DNA of 64,000 nt from contig CP144172.1 in the NCBI GenBank assembly GCA_039636865.1, positions 496,001 through 560,000 of the forward strand. The letters run 5' to 3'. Under the pieces are notes generated by a model, which was not told the origin of the DNA, made no database searches, and saw only the letters and a list, made by a program, of their open reading frames with translations. Positions 26,873-38,289 of the stretch are shown here, in pieces; the stretch's first letter is position 1; every line of letters starts with the position of its first letter. Both the position numbers and the translations under genes were made by a program. Origin of the DNA: Dermatophilaceae bacterium Sec6.4. Lineage in GTDB: Bacteria; Actinomycetota; Actinomycetes; Actinomycetales; Dermatophilaceae.

Positions 26873-28150
26873 TCAGCCTTTGACGCTGTTCCCGTTGATC
26901 CAGACCTTTTTGACGGTTTCTTCGGTGCCGAGTGCGAAGGCTTTGGCCAGCGCGTTGTCGATGTCGAGCGCATTGCGCAAGTTGACCTGCAGGGCGCTGT
27001 CGTCAGCGCCGCGCAGCCACACCGCATCGAAGTGTTTGCCGACGCTGAAGTCGCCGACCTCATCGCGTTGCAACATGGCTGCGCCGGCTGAGGTGGCCAG
27101 GTGCAGCAGGTGTGCCGGGGTGAGCGGGGCGCCGTCCTGGCCCTGCAACTGCTGGATGAAGTAGCTCTGCAGGCCCTCTTTGAACATCGAGAAGCCGGTG
27201 CCGCCGCCGACGTCGGTGCCGAACGCAACGCGCACGCCGTGTTCCAGGTGCCGTTTCAATGGGAACATCCCGCTGCCCAATGCCGAGTTGCTGGTGGGGC
27301 AGTGCGCGACGCCCGTATCGTGGCGGCTCAGCATCGCCAGCTCCTCATCGCTCGCGTGCACATTGTGCGCCAGCACGCTGCGCCGACCGAGCAGGCCGTG
27401 TCGTTCGTAACTACCCACGTAACTGGTACCGAAGAGCTGTTCGACCTGGGCCACCTCGGCGGTGTTCTCGTTGACATGGCTGGTGAACCACGCGTCCGGG
27501 ATCTCGTTCATCAGTTGCCCGGAAGCGGCCATCATGTCGTCGGTGCAGGACAGCGAGAAGCGGGGCGTGACGGCGTATCGCGCGTACCCAGTGCCGTGCC
27601 AACGCTTCGCCAACTCGTGACTGCCGGCCAGCGCGGCCTCGATCGTGGTGAGCAGGTCGTCGCGCAGAATGCGGTCGCTGAGCACCAGACCGGTGGTGAT
27701 TCGTAGCCCACCGCTCGCCGCGCGGGTGAAGAGCGCATCGACGGCCGGCACGAAGTGCGCACCGAAGACGAGTGCGCTCGTCGTCCCGGCATGCACCAAC
27801 GAACGGACGAAATCGTCGGCAGTGCCCTGCGCGTATTCCGGGTCGGCGAGCCGGGCCTCCTCGGGTAACGCGCACCGCTCCAACCAGTCCAACAACGGCA
27901 TGCCGAGTCCGCCGATCGCCCGCACCTGCGGGTAGTGCACGTGGGTATCGACGAAACCAGGCAGCAGCAGTCCGCCATTCAGCTGCTCGACCGGCTCATC
28001 CGGGTGCTCACGCCGAACGTCGGCGAAGTTGCCGCGAGCGGTGATGACGCCGTCCTGCACGAGCAGCCCGCCGTCCTGCTCACTGCGCAGAGTCCCCCCG
28101 TCAAAGGGGTTCTGCGGGGTGTCGAGCACGGTGGCGCGATAAATCGTCAC
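26873..28150 (-). CDS. guaD: Guanine deaminase
   Basis: The 425-aa amidohydrolase converts guanine to xanthine and ammonia, feeding the xanthine dehydrogenase encoded upstream. The metal site motif PGFVDTHVHYPQ, then SHVNENTAEV, VLAHNVHAS and GTDVGGGTGFSMF are diagnostic. It starts at GTG with an AGGA site. It is the last gene of the leftward permease-xdhA-xdhB-xdhC-guaD unit, 48 nt after xdhC. Confidence 0.94.
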   Translation of the reverse strand: MTIYRATVLDTPQNPFDGGTLRSEQDGGLLVQDGVITARGNFADVRREHPDEPVEQLNGGLLLPGFVDTHVHYPQVRAIGGLGMPLLDWLERCALPEEARLADPEYAQGTADDFVRSLVHAGTTSALVFGAHFVPAVDALFTRAASGGLRITTGLVLSDRILRDDLLTTIEAALAGSHELAKRWHGTGYARYAVTPRFSLSCTDDMMAASGQLMNEIPDAWFTSHVNENTAEVAQVEQLFGTSYVGSYERHGLLGRRSVLAHNVHASDEELAMLSRHDTGVAHCPTSNSALGSGMFPLKRHLEHGVRVAFGTDVGGGTGFSMFKEGLQSYFIQQLQGQDGAPLTPAHLLHLATSAGAAMLQRDEVGDFSVGKHFDAVWLRGADDSALQVNLRNALDIDNALAKAFALGTEETVKKVWINGNSVKG

Positions 28151-28198
28151 GGGTCAGTCCTAGAGATTTGTAGGCAGATGTTCGGGAGGTATGCGTGT

Positions 28199-29038
28199 TC
28201 AGGAGGTGTGCGGGGATGAAACGTGGGCAGCTGCGGTGGCCCGCTCAGCTGCGATCGTGTGCAGCAGAGCGGCGGCGGCAGAGACGGCGATGGTGGCCGG
28301 CTCTTTGCCGACCAGCTCGGGGACGCCGATCGGGCAGCTGATGCGCGCGAGCGCCTGCGGGGAGTGCCCCTCTTCGCGGAGGCGCTTGTCGAACCGGCGC
28401 CATTTGGCGCGCGACCCGATCACCCCGATCGTGCCCAGTTGCGTGCACCGCAGCGCGGTATCGCACAGAGCCGCATCTTCGGCGTGATCGTGGGTCATGA
28501 TCAGCACGTGCGTTCCGGCCGGCACCTCACCGAGCACGAGCTCGGGCACGGGCGAATGGTGCCAGTGCAACGTTGCCAGCGAATCGTCGTACACGGCAGG
28601 AGATGCCGGGCTCGCGTAGGCCGATCGTGAGTCGATCAGGTGCAGCTCCAGATCCTGGCGGGACAGAATGCGCGCCAGCTCCACACCGACGTGACCCATC
28701 CCGAAGATGGCCACTGACGGCACTACCGCCAACGGTTCGAGGAGTACCTGAACCTGCCCGCCGCAGCACTGCGTGCCGTGTTGGACCGGTGCCCGCTCGT
28801 TGAGTGCCAGCTCGAAGGATTCCGGGCCTGAGGCAGCGGCGGACAGCATCGCGCGAGCCCGCACCACGGCGGTGGCTTCCAGGTTGCCACCGCCGATCGT
28901 GCCGAACTCAGCGGTCGCCGAAACGACCATCTTCGCGCCGGCTGCGCGGGGAGCGTGGCCGCGCACGGAGGCCAGGGTCACGAGAATCCCGGCCTCCCTG
29001 CGCTCACGCAGTTGGGCAACAGCGTTGAGCCAGTGCAT
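28199..29038 (-). CDS. xdhC: Xanthine dehydrogenase accessory protein XdhC
   Basis: The 279-aa chaperone binds and sulfurates molybdenum cofactor and inserts it into XdhB. The N-terminal XdhC/CoxI domain shows ASVRGHAPRAAGAKM and GTIGGGNLEA, the Cys pair is in GTQCCGG, and the C-terminal Rossmann domain begins VAIFGMGHVGVEL with the family GVIGSRAKW motif. The stop of xdhB lies 3 nt before its start. Confidence 0.95.
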   Translation of the reverse strand: MHWLNAVAQLRERREAGILVTLASVRGHAPRAAGAKMVVSATAEFGTIGGGNLEATAVVRARAMLSAAASGPESFELALNERAPVQHGTQCCGGQVQVLLEPLAVVPSVAIFGMGHVGVELARILSRQDLELHLIDSRSAYASPASPAVYDDSLATLHWHHSPVPELVLGEVPAGTHVLIMTHDHAEDAALCDTALRCTQLGTIGVIGSRAKWRRFDKRLREEGHSPQALARISCPIGVPELVGKEPATIAVSAAAALLHTIAAERATAAAHVSSPHTS

Positions 29039-29041
29039 GGT

Positions 29042-31510
<2,469 letters not shown>

Positions 31511-31568
31511 GCGGGGACCTCGCAAAGTATCGAAGTGACGAAGGAGCGGAGAACTTTGTGGGACACCG

Positions 31569-33095
31569 TCATGCGCCGACCTCCTGTACTGCAGTCTGTG
31601 AATGGAACTTGAGCAGTGCGGTGCGCAGCATCGCCGCTCGATATCGGCTACTCGCCCGGTGGTCATCCATCGGGGTGCCGGTGGCGCCGAGCACCCGTGC
31701 GGCACTCTGCGCCGTCGCCAACGTCCATGGCTTGCCCTCGAGGGCTGCCTCGGTGTCCAGGGCGCGTAGCGGGGTCGCCGCCACCCCACCCAGACCGATG
31801 CGGGCACGGCGTACGACGCCGTCCTCGATATCCATCGCGATCGCGACGGCCACGCTGGAGATGTCATCGAAGCGTCGTTTGGCGATCTTGTGGAATGCGG
31901 TGTGCCGGCCCAACGGCAGGGGGACGCGGACGGATCTGATCAGTTCGTCGGCGTCCCGGATGGTCTGGCGGTAACCGGTGAAGTAGTCGGCCAGGTCGAC
32001 GACCCGCTCGCCGCGAGTGCTCGTGAGCACCAGTTGGCACTCCAGCGCGAGCAGCACCGGCAAGCTGTCGCCAATGGGGGACCCCGTGCCCAGGTTGCCA
32101 CCGAGTGTCGCGCCGTTACGGATCAACCGGGAGGCGAATTGGGCAAAGAGCTCGGCCAGCAACGGCACTCGGCCATCGAGGCGTCGTTCGATCTCCGACA
32201 GCGTGAGAGCGGCACCGATCTCGACGAAGTCTTCGCCCTCACGCAGCTCGCGCAGTTCGGCCAGACGGTCGATGGCGACCAGCACGGGGGAGCGCGCCAT
32301 CAACAGATTGGCAGCGACTCCCCAGTCGGTGGAGCCGGCGACGAGTAGCGTGCCGGGACCGCTGGTCAGCAGCTCCAGCGCCTCGGCCAGATCGGCCGGG
32401 CGGATGAACTCGTGGACCCCATCGCTGACGCGGGTCGGCACGGCCGCCGGGGCGGGCTTGGACCGGCGCTGGGCCAACGGGTCCTCGGCGGGAGGCCGAC
32501 CCAGCGCGTACGCAGCGTCCCTGATGGGCCGGTAGCCGGTGCAGCGGCACAGGTTGCCCGACAGTGCATGCAGGTCGAAACCGTTGGGACCGTGCTCGTG
32601 ATCGGTCTCACCATGATCGGAGGCATCGAGCCCGCTGCTGTCAGCAGGTGCGCGGTCTGACCGGTAGTACTCCGAGGCCATGCTGCACACGAATCCAGGC
32701 GTGCAGTAGCCGCATTGCGAACCGCCGCGGTGCGCCATCTCCTCCTGCACCGGGTGCAGGTTGCCGGGCGATCCGAGGCCTTCGGCGGTGATGACCTCCT
32801 GACCGTTGTAGCCGACGGCGGGCGGCAGGCAGGCGTTGACGGCGACCCATGACGACCCGTCGCCGGTTGTGTCGTCGGGGCGGGAGACCAGCACCGAGCA
32901 GGCGCCGCACTCACCCTCTGCGCAGCCCTCCTTGGCACCCGTCAGGCCCTGCCCACGTAGATAGTCCAGCAGGCTCATATAGGAGGGGGTGTCGGCGAGC
33001 GAACGCATCGCGCCGTTGACCGTGATCTGGGGACTCGGAGTATCCGAGGTGATGCGGGTGTTGCTTGATGTCCCTGAAGAGGCGGTGATCGTCAT
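31569..33095 (-). CDS. xdhA: Xanthine dehydrogenase iron-sulfur/FAD subunit
   Basis: The 508-aa subunit passes electrons from the molybdenum site to NAD+. The [2Fe-2S] plant-type domain (CAEGECGAC, about residue 60), the second [2Fe-2S] domain (QCGYCTPGF and GNLCRCTGY) and a FAD domain (LLVAGSTDWGV, RNGATLGGNLGTGSP) follow in order. An acidic His/Asp-rich insert (about 157-176) lies between the Cys pairs of the second cluster. The ATG at 33095 has a clear AAGGAG site 8 nt upstream. Confidence 0.95.
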   Translation of the reverse strand: MTITASSGTSSNTRITSDTPSPQITVNGAMRSLADTPSYMSLLDYLRGQGLTGAKEGCAEGECGACSVLVSRPDDTTGDGSSWVAVNACLPPAVGYNGQEVITAEGLGSPGNLHPVQEEMAHRGGSQCGYCTPGFVCSMASEYYRSDRAPADSSGLDASDHGETDHEHGPNGFDLHALSGNLCRCTGYRPIRDAAYALGRPPAEDPLAQRRSKPAPAAVPTRVSDGVHEFIRPADLAEALELLTSGPGTLLVAGSTDWGVAANLLMARSPVLVAIDRLAELRELREGEDFVEIGAALTLSEIERRLDGRVPLLAELFAQFASRLIRNGATLGGNLGTGSPIGDSLPVLLALECQLVLTSTRGERVVDLADYFTGYRQTIRDADELIRSVRVPLPLGRHTAFHKIAKRRFDDISSVAVAIAMDIEDGVVRRARIGLGGVAATPLRALDTEAALEGKPWTLATAQSAARVLGATGTPMDDHRASSRYRAAMLRTALLKFHSQTAVQEVGA

Positions 33096-33291
33096 CGCGT
33101 CGACTCCTTGTTGCATAGTCGCGAAAGCTGCGCCCCTGCTGGGGGCGGCATGGTTCGACGGCAATGCCTCGGCCTGGTTGTCCATGCAGAACAAGCCGAT
33201 CGGTGATATGAGTTTAAGCACATCACCGGCATGCCGGGCGCCGAGTCGCGGGTGCATCTGTGCGGCGCATCCCACGACTCGGCGGGTTTTT
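33096..33291 (-). other. Structured spacer between permease-UraD and xdhA
   Basis: No gene is seen. On the minus strand the spacer begins AAAAAACCCG, then a hairpin (arms 33241-33248 and 33275-33282), an inverted repeat CGGTGAT/ATCACCG (33201-33207 and 33222-33228) and a GCCCC/GGGGC hairpin at 33132-33146 just before the xdhA ribosome binding site. It may process or attenuate the operon mRNA, or contain an internal promoter. Confidence 0.4.
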
Positions 33292-35199
33292 TCAGAGGTT
33301 CCGAAGCGCCCGGGCCGATGCGATCGGGTTCGCATCTGCGACCAGGTGATCGAAGCGGTAACCGGCGATCTTGGCGATCTCGACCAGGGCGATGTTGTGC
33401 TCCTGGATCGAGGAGTTACGAAGTCGCGCCTCACCGTGCTTGATGATGTCGTCGAAGCCGCCCTCATCACGCACGCAGACCACCATCGGGAAGCCGAACT
33501 GAGCTTCGTAACTATTGGTGAGTTGGTCGAGTTTTTTCTGGTCCTCTTCGGCCAGATGGGTCAATCCGCGGGTGCCCTGATCCTGCATCGACTCCATCCC
33601 AGCGGTGTCCATCTGCCCCAGACGGGGGTATGCCCGGATCAGTTCGCTCTGCTCGTCGCCCGTCGCAGCGAACAATGCCTCTTGGAAGGCTGAGCGTAGA
33701 TCGGCGGTGTCCTGGAAGGGTCGCTGGCCGAAGGCCCGCTGGGCCATCCACGACGGACCCTGGAACAGGCCACCGAAGGACTGGACGAAGTCCGCCTCGG
33801 TCATGGCATTCACATCATCCAACCGAATGGTCTTACCCGACTGGTCGGAGATGATCGGCTGCAGGCCGCCGCCCACGTGGTAGAAGACCATGTAGAGCAC
33901 GAAGGCAGTGATGCTGCCGATGGTGATACCGCTACCGAGCAGCACTTGAGCATCCTGCGGCAGGGCCTTGGCCACGTCGGGCTGTGCGGTGACGAACCCG
34001 GCGAGACCGACACTCGTCGCCACGATGATGGTGTTGCGCTGATCGTTGAAGTCGACCTTGGTCAACGTCTGGAAGCCGACGACTGCGACGGTGGAGAACA
34101 TTGCAAGACCTGCGCCACCCAGGACCGGGGAGGGGATGCCCGCTGCGATCGCCGCGGCCTTGGGGATCAGCCCCAAGATGATCATGAACACGCCGGCAGC
34201 CGCCACAACGTAGCGACTCTTGACACGAGTCAGTCGCACGAGGCCGACGTTCTCGGCAAAGCAGGTGTAGGGGAAGGAGTTCAGGACGCCACCGATGAGA
34301 GTGGCCAGACCGTCGGCGCGTAGTGCCTTCGACACATCCTCGCCGCCGACCCGCTTCTCGACGATCTCTGCCGTGGCGAAGACGTCACCGGTCGTTTCCA
34401 CGGCGGTGATCAGCATCACGATGACCATCGCGATGATCGCACCGAGCGCGAATTTCGGTGCGCCGAAGTAGAACGGAGTGGTCACCCCGATGACCTCGGC
34501 CTTGGCCACGCCGCCGAAGTTCGCGTCCCCGAGCGCCCACGCGATCAGGGTGCCGACAACCAGGCCGATCAACACGGCAACGGTCGCGATGAAGCCGCGG
34601 AAGAGACGCTGGAGCAGCACGATGAAGAGCACAGTGCCCAGCGCGTAGAGCAGATATTTCCCGTTGCCCGGGTCAGCCTTGCCGTCCGGGCCGCGCACGG
34701 CGTCGCCGGCTGCGACGGGTAGCAGCGACAGGCCGATGATCGTGATGACCGATCCGGTGACCACCGGTGGGAAGAAGCGGACGAGCTTGCCGAAGAACGG
34801 GGCTATCAGGAAGGTGAAGACACCGGCGACGATCGTCGCGCCATAGATATACAGCAGACCATCGGTGCCACCACCGTTACTCGTACCGATCAGGATCATC
34901 GGGCCGACGGCGGTGAAGGTCACGCCCTGCAGCAGCGGCAGCTTGACGCCGACCTTCCAGAATCCGATGGACTGGATCAGGCTGGCGATCCCGCAGGTGA
35001 ACAGGTCGGCATTGATCAGGTGGATCAACTGTTCGGTGCTCAGCTTGAGAGCGCCTGCGAGCAGGATCGGGACGATCACTGCGCCGGCATAGAACGCCAG
35101 CACGTGCTGGATGCCGTAGATGGCCAGCCGCGGTACCGGCAGAAGTTCGTCGACCGGATGGACGGGGGGTTTGGACTTGGGTGCCGCAGTCGCGGTCAT
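33292..35199 (-). CDS. NCS2 xanthine/uracil permease fused to a divergent UraD-like domain
   Basis: The 635-aa protein joins two units. Residues 1 to about 465 form an NCS2 nucleobase:cation symporter with about 14 membrane segments; AVETTGDVFATAEIV and NSFPYTCFAENVGLV are the conserved substrate and ion regions of xanthine/urate permeases. Residues about 475-635 resemble OHCU decarboxylase: NAMTEADFVQSFGGLF, FQEALFAATGDEQSELI and NSYEAQFGFPMVVCVRDEG. The catalytic His of the HPxL motif is replaced by Tyr (Y524 in RAYPRLG), and the SxxEQ glutamate appears as Asp (D540), so catalysis is doubtful. ATG with AGGAG 6 nt upstream. Confidence 0.9.
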   Translation of the reverse strand: MTATAAPKSKPPVHPVDELLPVPRLAIYGIQHVLAFYAGAVIVPILLAGALKLSTEQLIHLINADLFTCGIASLIQSIGFWKVGVKLPLLQGVTFTAVGPMILIGTSNGGGTDGLLYIYGATIVAGVFTFLIAPFFGKLVRFFPPVVTGSVITIIGLSLLPVAAGDAVRGPDGKADPGNGKYLLYALGTVLFIVLLQRLFRGFIATVAVLIGLVVGTLIAWALGDANFGGVAKAEVIGVTTPFYFGAPKFALGAIIAMVIVMLITAVETTGDVFATAEIVEKRVGGEDVSKALRADGLATLIGGVLNSFPYTCFAENVGLVRLTRVKSRYVVAAAGVFMIILGLIPKAAAIAAGIPSPVLGGAGLAMFSTVAVVGFQTLTKVDFNDQRNTIIVATSVGLAGFVTAQPDVAKALPQDAQVLLGSGITIGSITAFVLYMVFYHVGGGLQPIISDQSGKTIRLDDVNAMTEADFVQSFGGLFQGPSWMAQRAFGQRPFQDTADLRSAFQEALFAATGDEQSELIRAYPRLGQMDTAGMESMQDQGTRGLTHLAEEDQKKLDQLTNSYEAQFGFPMVVCVRDEGGFDDIIKHGEARLRNSSIQEHNIALVEIAKIAGYRFDHLVADANPIASARALRNL

Positions 35200-35221
35200 C
35201 GGTGCTCCTAGGTTCAGCCTG

Positions 35222-35261
35222 CATTCCGACATACGCAATATGAATTCCGTATGTCGGAATG
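35222..35261. promoter_or_regulatory. Operator of the permease-xdh unit (purine regulon site 1)
   Basis: CATTCCGACATACG and CGTATGTCGGAATG form a perfect 14-bp inverted repeat with a 12-nt spacer, 23 nt before the permease start. On the minus strand its centre (35231-35252) reads ATACGGAAT...TTGCGTAT, related to the three other sites of the island. It is probably a repressor site for the IclR regulator. Confidence 0.75.
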
Positions 35262-35420
35262 TTAGGGAGTGACTCGGGTCACGTCAAGAGGTTGGAGATA
35301 TCGGGTATATCTGGCCTGAGACGTACTGATGTGCACGACGAATAGCGTTGTAACGCTGCGACATTCGCGCTTCGTATGGGACGATGATGAATAGTTTGTG
35401 GATGTTGTTTTTGCCCAGAA

Positions 35421-35458
35421 CGACGCCGCCGGCACTATGAGAGGTGCCGGCGGCGTCG
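35421..35458 (-). terminator. Terminator after uricase
   Basis: CGACGCCGCCGGCAC and its reverse complement form a 15-bp perfect stem with an 8-nt loop, 18 nt past the uricase stop. The following minus-strand sequence starts TTCT, so the U tract is weak. Confidence 0.75.
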
Positions 35459-35476
35459 GGTCCGAGACGGGGTGGG

Positions 35477-36376
35477 TCAGCTCCAGGCTTGGCCGGGCTC
35501 GTAGGAGCCGGTCATGTCCACATCGGCGGAGCGTTGGATGGTGGCCTCGATCAGGCCGTACGGCCGGTCGGCCGCGTAGAGGACCTCGTTGTCGTTCTCG
35601 AGACCGAACGGCGACAGGTCGACCAGGAAGTGGTGCTTGTTCGGGGCGCTCATCCGGATCTCGGCGACTCCGGGCTCTGCGTCCAGTACCTTCTGACCCA
35701 TCTCCCAGATGGTGTGCTGCAGCGCATAGCTGTAGGCGGCGCCGAAGGTGGTGGTCATCGCGTCGACGACATTGGCGAACGAACCGTTCCAGTCCGCGTT
35801 CTCGTTCGAGGTGTGCGCCCACTGGGCGGTGACGGCGGTCGCCATCACGCGGTCATTGGTCGGCTGCAGGGTCGTGTACTTGTCCTGGTAGAAGCCGTGG
35901 AATTCCGAATCCGTGGTCTTCAGGACGACGTAGTCCTTCAGGCCGCTGACCACCGTGGCCGCCTCGTCACCATGGCGGCGGACGGTGACGGTGCGGATGT
36001 AGTCGTTGATGCGGCGGAAGCCGTGGTTCTCTTCGCCGATTCGCGCCCAGGTGAAGGCCTCGACGTTGATCTTGACGGAGGAGACCTGCGGGACATCATC
36101 GACGAAGTGGTTGGCGAGGGCGAGGGCGAAGGACTCCGGCGCGCGGACGGCCTCACCGGCCTCCTTGGCGAACGCGTTGACGGTGTTCTTGCAGGCATCG
36201 GTCGTGAGGACCTTGGCCTGGTCGCCGGTGATGTGCGCATCGTCGAAGTCACCCGAGAGGGAGACGCTCACGTTGTAGTCGACCATGTCGTGACGACCTT
36301 CACGGGTGTCCCGGAAGACCCTGACGACGTGGACTTCAGCCTTGCCGTACTGGTTGTGACCCAACACATATGACAT
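35477..36376 (-). CDS. pucL: Urate oxidase (uricase)
   Basis: The 299-aa cofactor-free enzyme oxidises urate to 5-hydroxyisourate. The start SYVLGHNQYGKAEVHVVRV contains the catalytic Lys, VSSVKINVEAFTWARI and the NDRVMATAVTAQW region match the family, and the C-terminal half has NKHHFLVDLSPFGLEN. It is third in the leftward uraD-uraH-pucL unit, 5 nt after uraH, with a GGGAG site. No peroxisomal or secretion signal is present. Confidence 0.95.
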   Translation of the reverse strand: MSYVLGHNQYGKAEVHVVRVFRDTREGRHDMVDYNVSVSLSGDFDDAHITGDQAKVLTTDACKNTVNAFAKEAGEAVRAPESFALALANHFVDDVPQVSSVKINVEAFTWARIGEENHGFRRINDYIRTVTVRRHGDEAATVVSGLKDYVVLKTTDSEFHGFYQDKYTTLQPTNDRVMATAVTAQWAHTSNENADWNGSFANVVDAMTTTFGAAYSYALQHTIWEMGQKVLDAEPGVAEIRMSAPNKHHFLVDLSPFGLENDNEVLYAADRPYGLIEATIQRSADVDMTGSYEPGQAWS

Positions 36377-36381
36377 GTGAT

Positions 36382-36720
36382 TCAGCTCCCTCTATAGGTG
36401 GAAAATGCGAACGGACTGAGCAGGACCGGGACGTGGTAATGCCGCTCGTCGGCGACCACGAAGGTGATGGTGACTTCCGGGTAGAACGCTGCGACACCCT
36501 GTGCGGCGAAGTAGTCGCCGGTGCCGAAGGTGATGCGGTAGGTGCCCGGTGCGAGCGCGTCGGCGGCGACGCGTGAGATGCGGCCGTCGTCGTCCGTGAC
36601 GCCCGAGCCGATGCTGGTCCAGCCAGCACCGTCAGTGGCCTTCGCGAAGGCTTCGACGGGAATACCGGCTGCGGGGGTGCCGCTGACGGCATCCAGCACG
36701 TGGGTGGACAAGGTGCTCAT
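36382..36720 (-). CDS. uraH: 5-hydroxyisourate hydrolase
   Basis: The 112-aa transthyretin-like enzyme hydrolyses HIU to OHCU. Diagnostic elements are STHVLDAVSGTPAAGIPV at the N-terminus, the ERHYHVPVLLSPFAFSTYRGS end with the family C-terminal tetrapeptide YRGS, and catalytic His/Arg residues in expected places. Its ATG overlaps the uraD stop (ATGA). Confidence 0.96.
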   Translation of the reverse strand: MSTLSTHVLDAVSGTPAAGIPVEAFAKATDGAGWTSIGSGVTDDDGRISRVAADALAPGTYRITFGTGDYFAAQGVAAFYPEVTITFVVADERHYHVPVLLSPFAFSTYRGS

Positions 36721-37229
36721 CGGAGCATCGCCTCCAGGCGTAGGTGGGTGATCTGACGAAGTTGTTCGGTGACCTCACGCAGTTCTGCGTGCTCGTCGTT
36801 GTCCATCCGACGTACGAGCTCGGTGAGGATCTCCTGCGGCTGGCGGCCGGCGGCCCGAATGAGGAATACGCGGTCGAAGCGCTGTTCGTAATCGGCGTTG
36901 CCGGTGAGCAGGTCGCGGCGTACTTGGTCGTCGGCGTCGCCCATCGCCGCCTGCTCGGAGCGGGAGAACGACGCGGACTCCGATGAACCCTGCACTTTTT
37001 CACCGATGCGGGGGTGGTCGCCCAGGGCGGCGGCGATGTCTGCGGCATCCAGGTGGGCAAACGCGGCGTCCGCGGCTACGAGTGCGGCGTCGCGGTCGGC
37101 ATACGGGCGACCGTCGGTGACCCGGGTCACCCACCCCGGTGCTGCACAGCAGGCCCGCAGCAGCTCAGCAGCCTGCTGCGCCGAAAGCGCGTCGAACGCT
37201 TCGGTCGTGATCGGGAGGTCGGCGGTCAC
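36717..37229 (-). CDS. uraD: OHCU decarboxylase, intact stand-alone copy
   Basis: The 170-aa enzyme decarboxylates OHCU to S-allantoin. Catalytic H72 lies in GDHPRIGEK and E92 in the SRSEQ motif, 20 residues later as in characterised UraD; the C-terminal QITHLRLEAM contains the expected Arg. It starts at GTG behind AGAGGA and is the first gene of the uraD-uraH-pucL unit. Its intact active site contrasts with the divergent UraD domain fused to the permease. Confidence 0.94.
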   Translation of the reverse strand: MTADLPITTEAFDALSAQQAAELLRACCAAPGWVTRVTDGRPYADRDAALVAADAAFAHLDAADIAAALGDHPRIGEKVQGSSESASFSRSEQAAMGDADDQVRRDLLTGNADYEQRFDRVFLIRAAGRQPQEILTELVRRMDNDEHAELREVTEQLRQITHLRLEAMLR

Positions 37230-37262
37230 TGTTCCTCTTTCGCCTGATCGTCATACTTTCAT

Positions 37263-37286
37263 GATGCGGAAGATGTATTCCACAAT
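37263..37286. promoter_or_regulatory. Operator of uraD-uraH-pucL (purine regulon site 2)
   Basis: GATGCGGAAGATGTATTCCACAAT contains the palindrome TGcGGAA-N6-TTCCaCA. It is 34 nt before the uraD start and matches the other three sites in the CGGAA and TTCCAC halves. Confidence 0.7.
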
Positions 37287-37342
37287 GAGAAATATGACAG
37301 GAATCACAGCCCCGGTCAAGGGGGTACTGCGATATATGTGAA

Positions 37343-38107
37343 TCAGGCTGAGGCGCTGTCCAGTTCGCGACCCAACTGGGCGGCTACCTCCTGCAGGAAC
37401 GGTATTGCACGCTTGCGGACCTCGCTGGTCATCCGGGCGGCCGGGGATGACATAGAGATGGACATCAGCGCGGTCTTGCTGGGAATCGCAACAGCTATGC
37501 AGGTCACGCCGAGCTCCATCTCGCCTTCCTCGATGGCAAACCCGACCTTGCGGATACGGGCGAGTTCGGTCAGCATCGCGGCCGGATCGGTAATGGTCCG
37601 CTCCGTCATCGCAGGCATGCCCGTGCGGTGCAGAATGTGCACCACGTCGGCGTCGGGCAACTGGGCGAGCATGGCTTTTCCGGCGGCGCGGCAATGCGGC
37701 AGTACCCGCCGACCGATGTCCGTGAACATTCGCATCGCGTGCGGGGAGGGCACTTGGCCGACGTACACCAGTTGATCGTTGTCGAGGGTCGCGAGGTTGG
37801 CGGTCTCGCCGAACTCGCGCACGATGCGGCCCAGTTCCGGTGCACTACGCGAGCCGAAAGCGATCAGGGCCGTCGCGCCGAGCGGAATCAGTCGCGAGCC
37901 CAGGGCATACCGTCGATCCGGTAACTGGCGTAGGTAGCCGCGATCAGCCATCGTGCGCACAATGCGGTGGATTGTCGGCATCGGCAGGCCGGACACCGCG
38001 CTCATCTCGACCAGAGCCATCTCACCACCTGCAGCATCGATCGCCTCCAGGATGTCCAGGGCGCGCCCCACAGATTGCACGCCACCGGTTCGCGGGCTGT
38101 CGGCCAT
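37343..38107 (-). CDS. IclR family transcriptional regulator
   Basis: The 254-aa protein has an N-terminal winged helix (SVGRALDILEAIDAAGG, then LVEMSAVSGLPMPTIHRIV) and a C-terminal IclR effector domain (VGQVPSPHAMRMFTDIG, LPHCRAAGKAMLA, EEGEMELGVTCIAVAI). It is related to AllR-type regulators, which sense glyoxylate or allantoin-related compounds. It lies upstream of uraD on the same strand and diverges from the aldolase gene. The ATG at 38107 has GAGGAG in front. It is the natural candidate to bind the four shared palindromes. Confidence 0.9.
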   Translation of the reverse strand: MADSPRTGGVQSVGRALDILEAIDAAGGEMALVEMSAVSGLPMPTIHRIVRTMADRGYLRQLPDRRYALGSRLIPLGATALIAFGSRSAPELGRIVREFGETANLATLDNDQLVYVGQVPSPHAMRMFTDIGRRVLPHCRAAGKAMLAQLPDADVVHILHRTGMPAMTERTITDPAAMLTELARIRKVGFAIEEGEMELGVTCIAVAIPSKTALMSISMSSPAARMTSEVRKRAIPFLQEVAAQLGRELDSASA

Positions 38108-38243
38108 GGGGTCTCCTCGTAGCGTGCACTTGAATCGATGCTGAGGCATGCGCTCGATGATCAACGCATGACTACCCAGTGACGGGCCCGTCGATGTGGC
38201 GGCTGCATCTTCTCATCCGGAGATGGAAGCTGGTACTTTCCGC

Positions 38244-38267
38244 CATACGGAATCTTACTTCCACATG
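38244..38267. promoter_or_regulatory. Operator before aldolase gene (purine regulon site 3)
   Basis: CATACGGAATCTTACTTCCACATG has CAT/ATG outer and GGAA/TTCC inner symmetry and lies 22 nt before the aldolase ATG, in the region divergent from the IclR gene. A weaker GGAA...TTTCC palindrome (38225-38241) is adjacent and could serve the IclR promoter. Confidence 0.7.
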
Positions 38268-38289
38268 GCAAACTTTTGAAGGAGAACGT

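Noticed and set aside
33241..33290. Plus-strand intrinsic terminator
   Set aside because: A hairpin with a following T tract is present, but no plus-strand gene ends there; it is treated as part of the leftward spacer.
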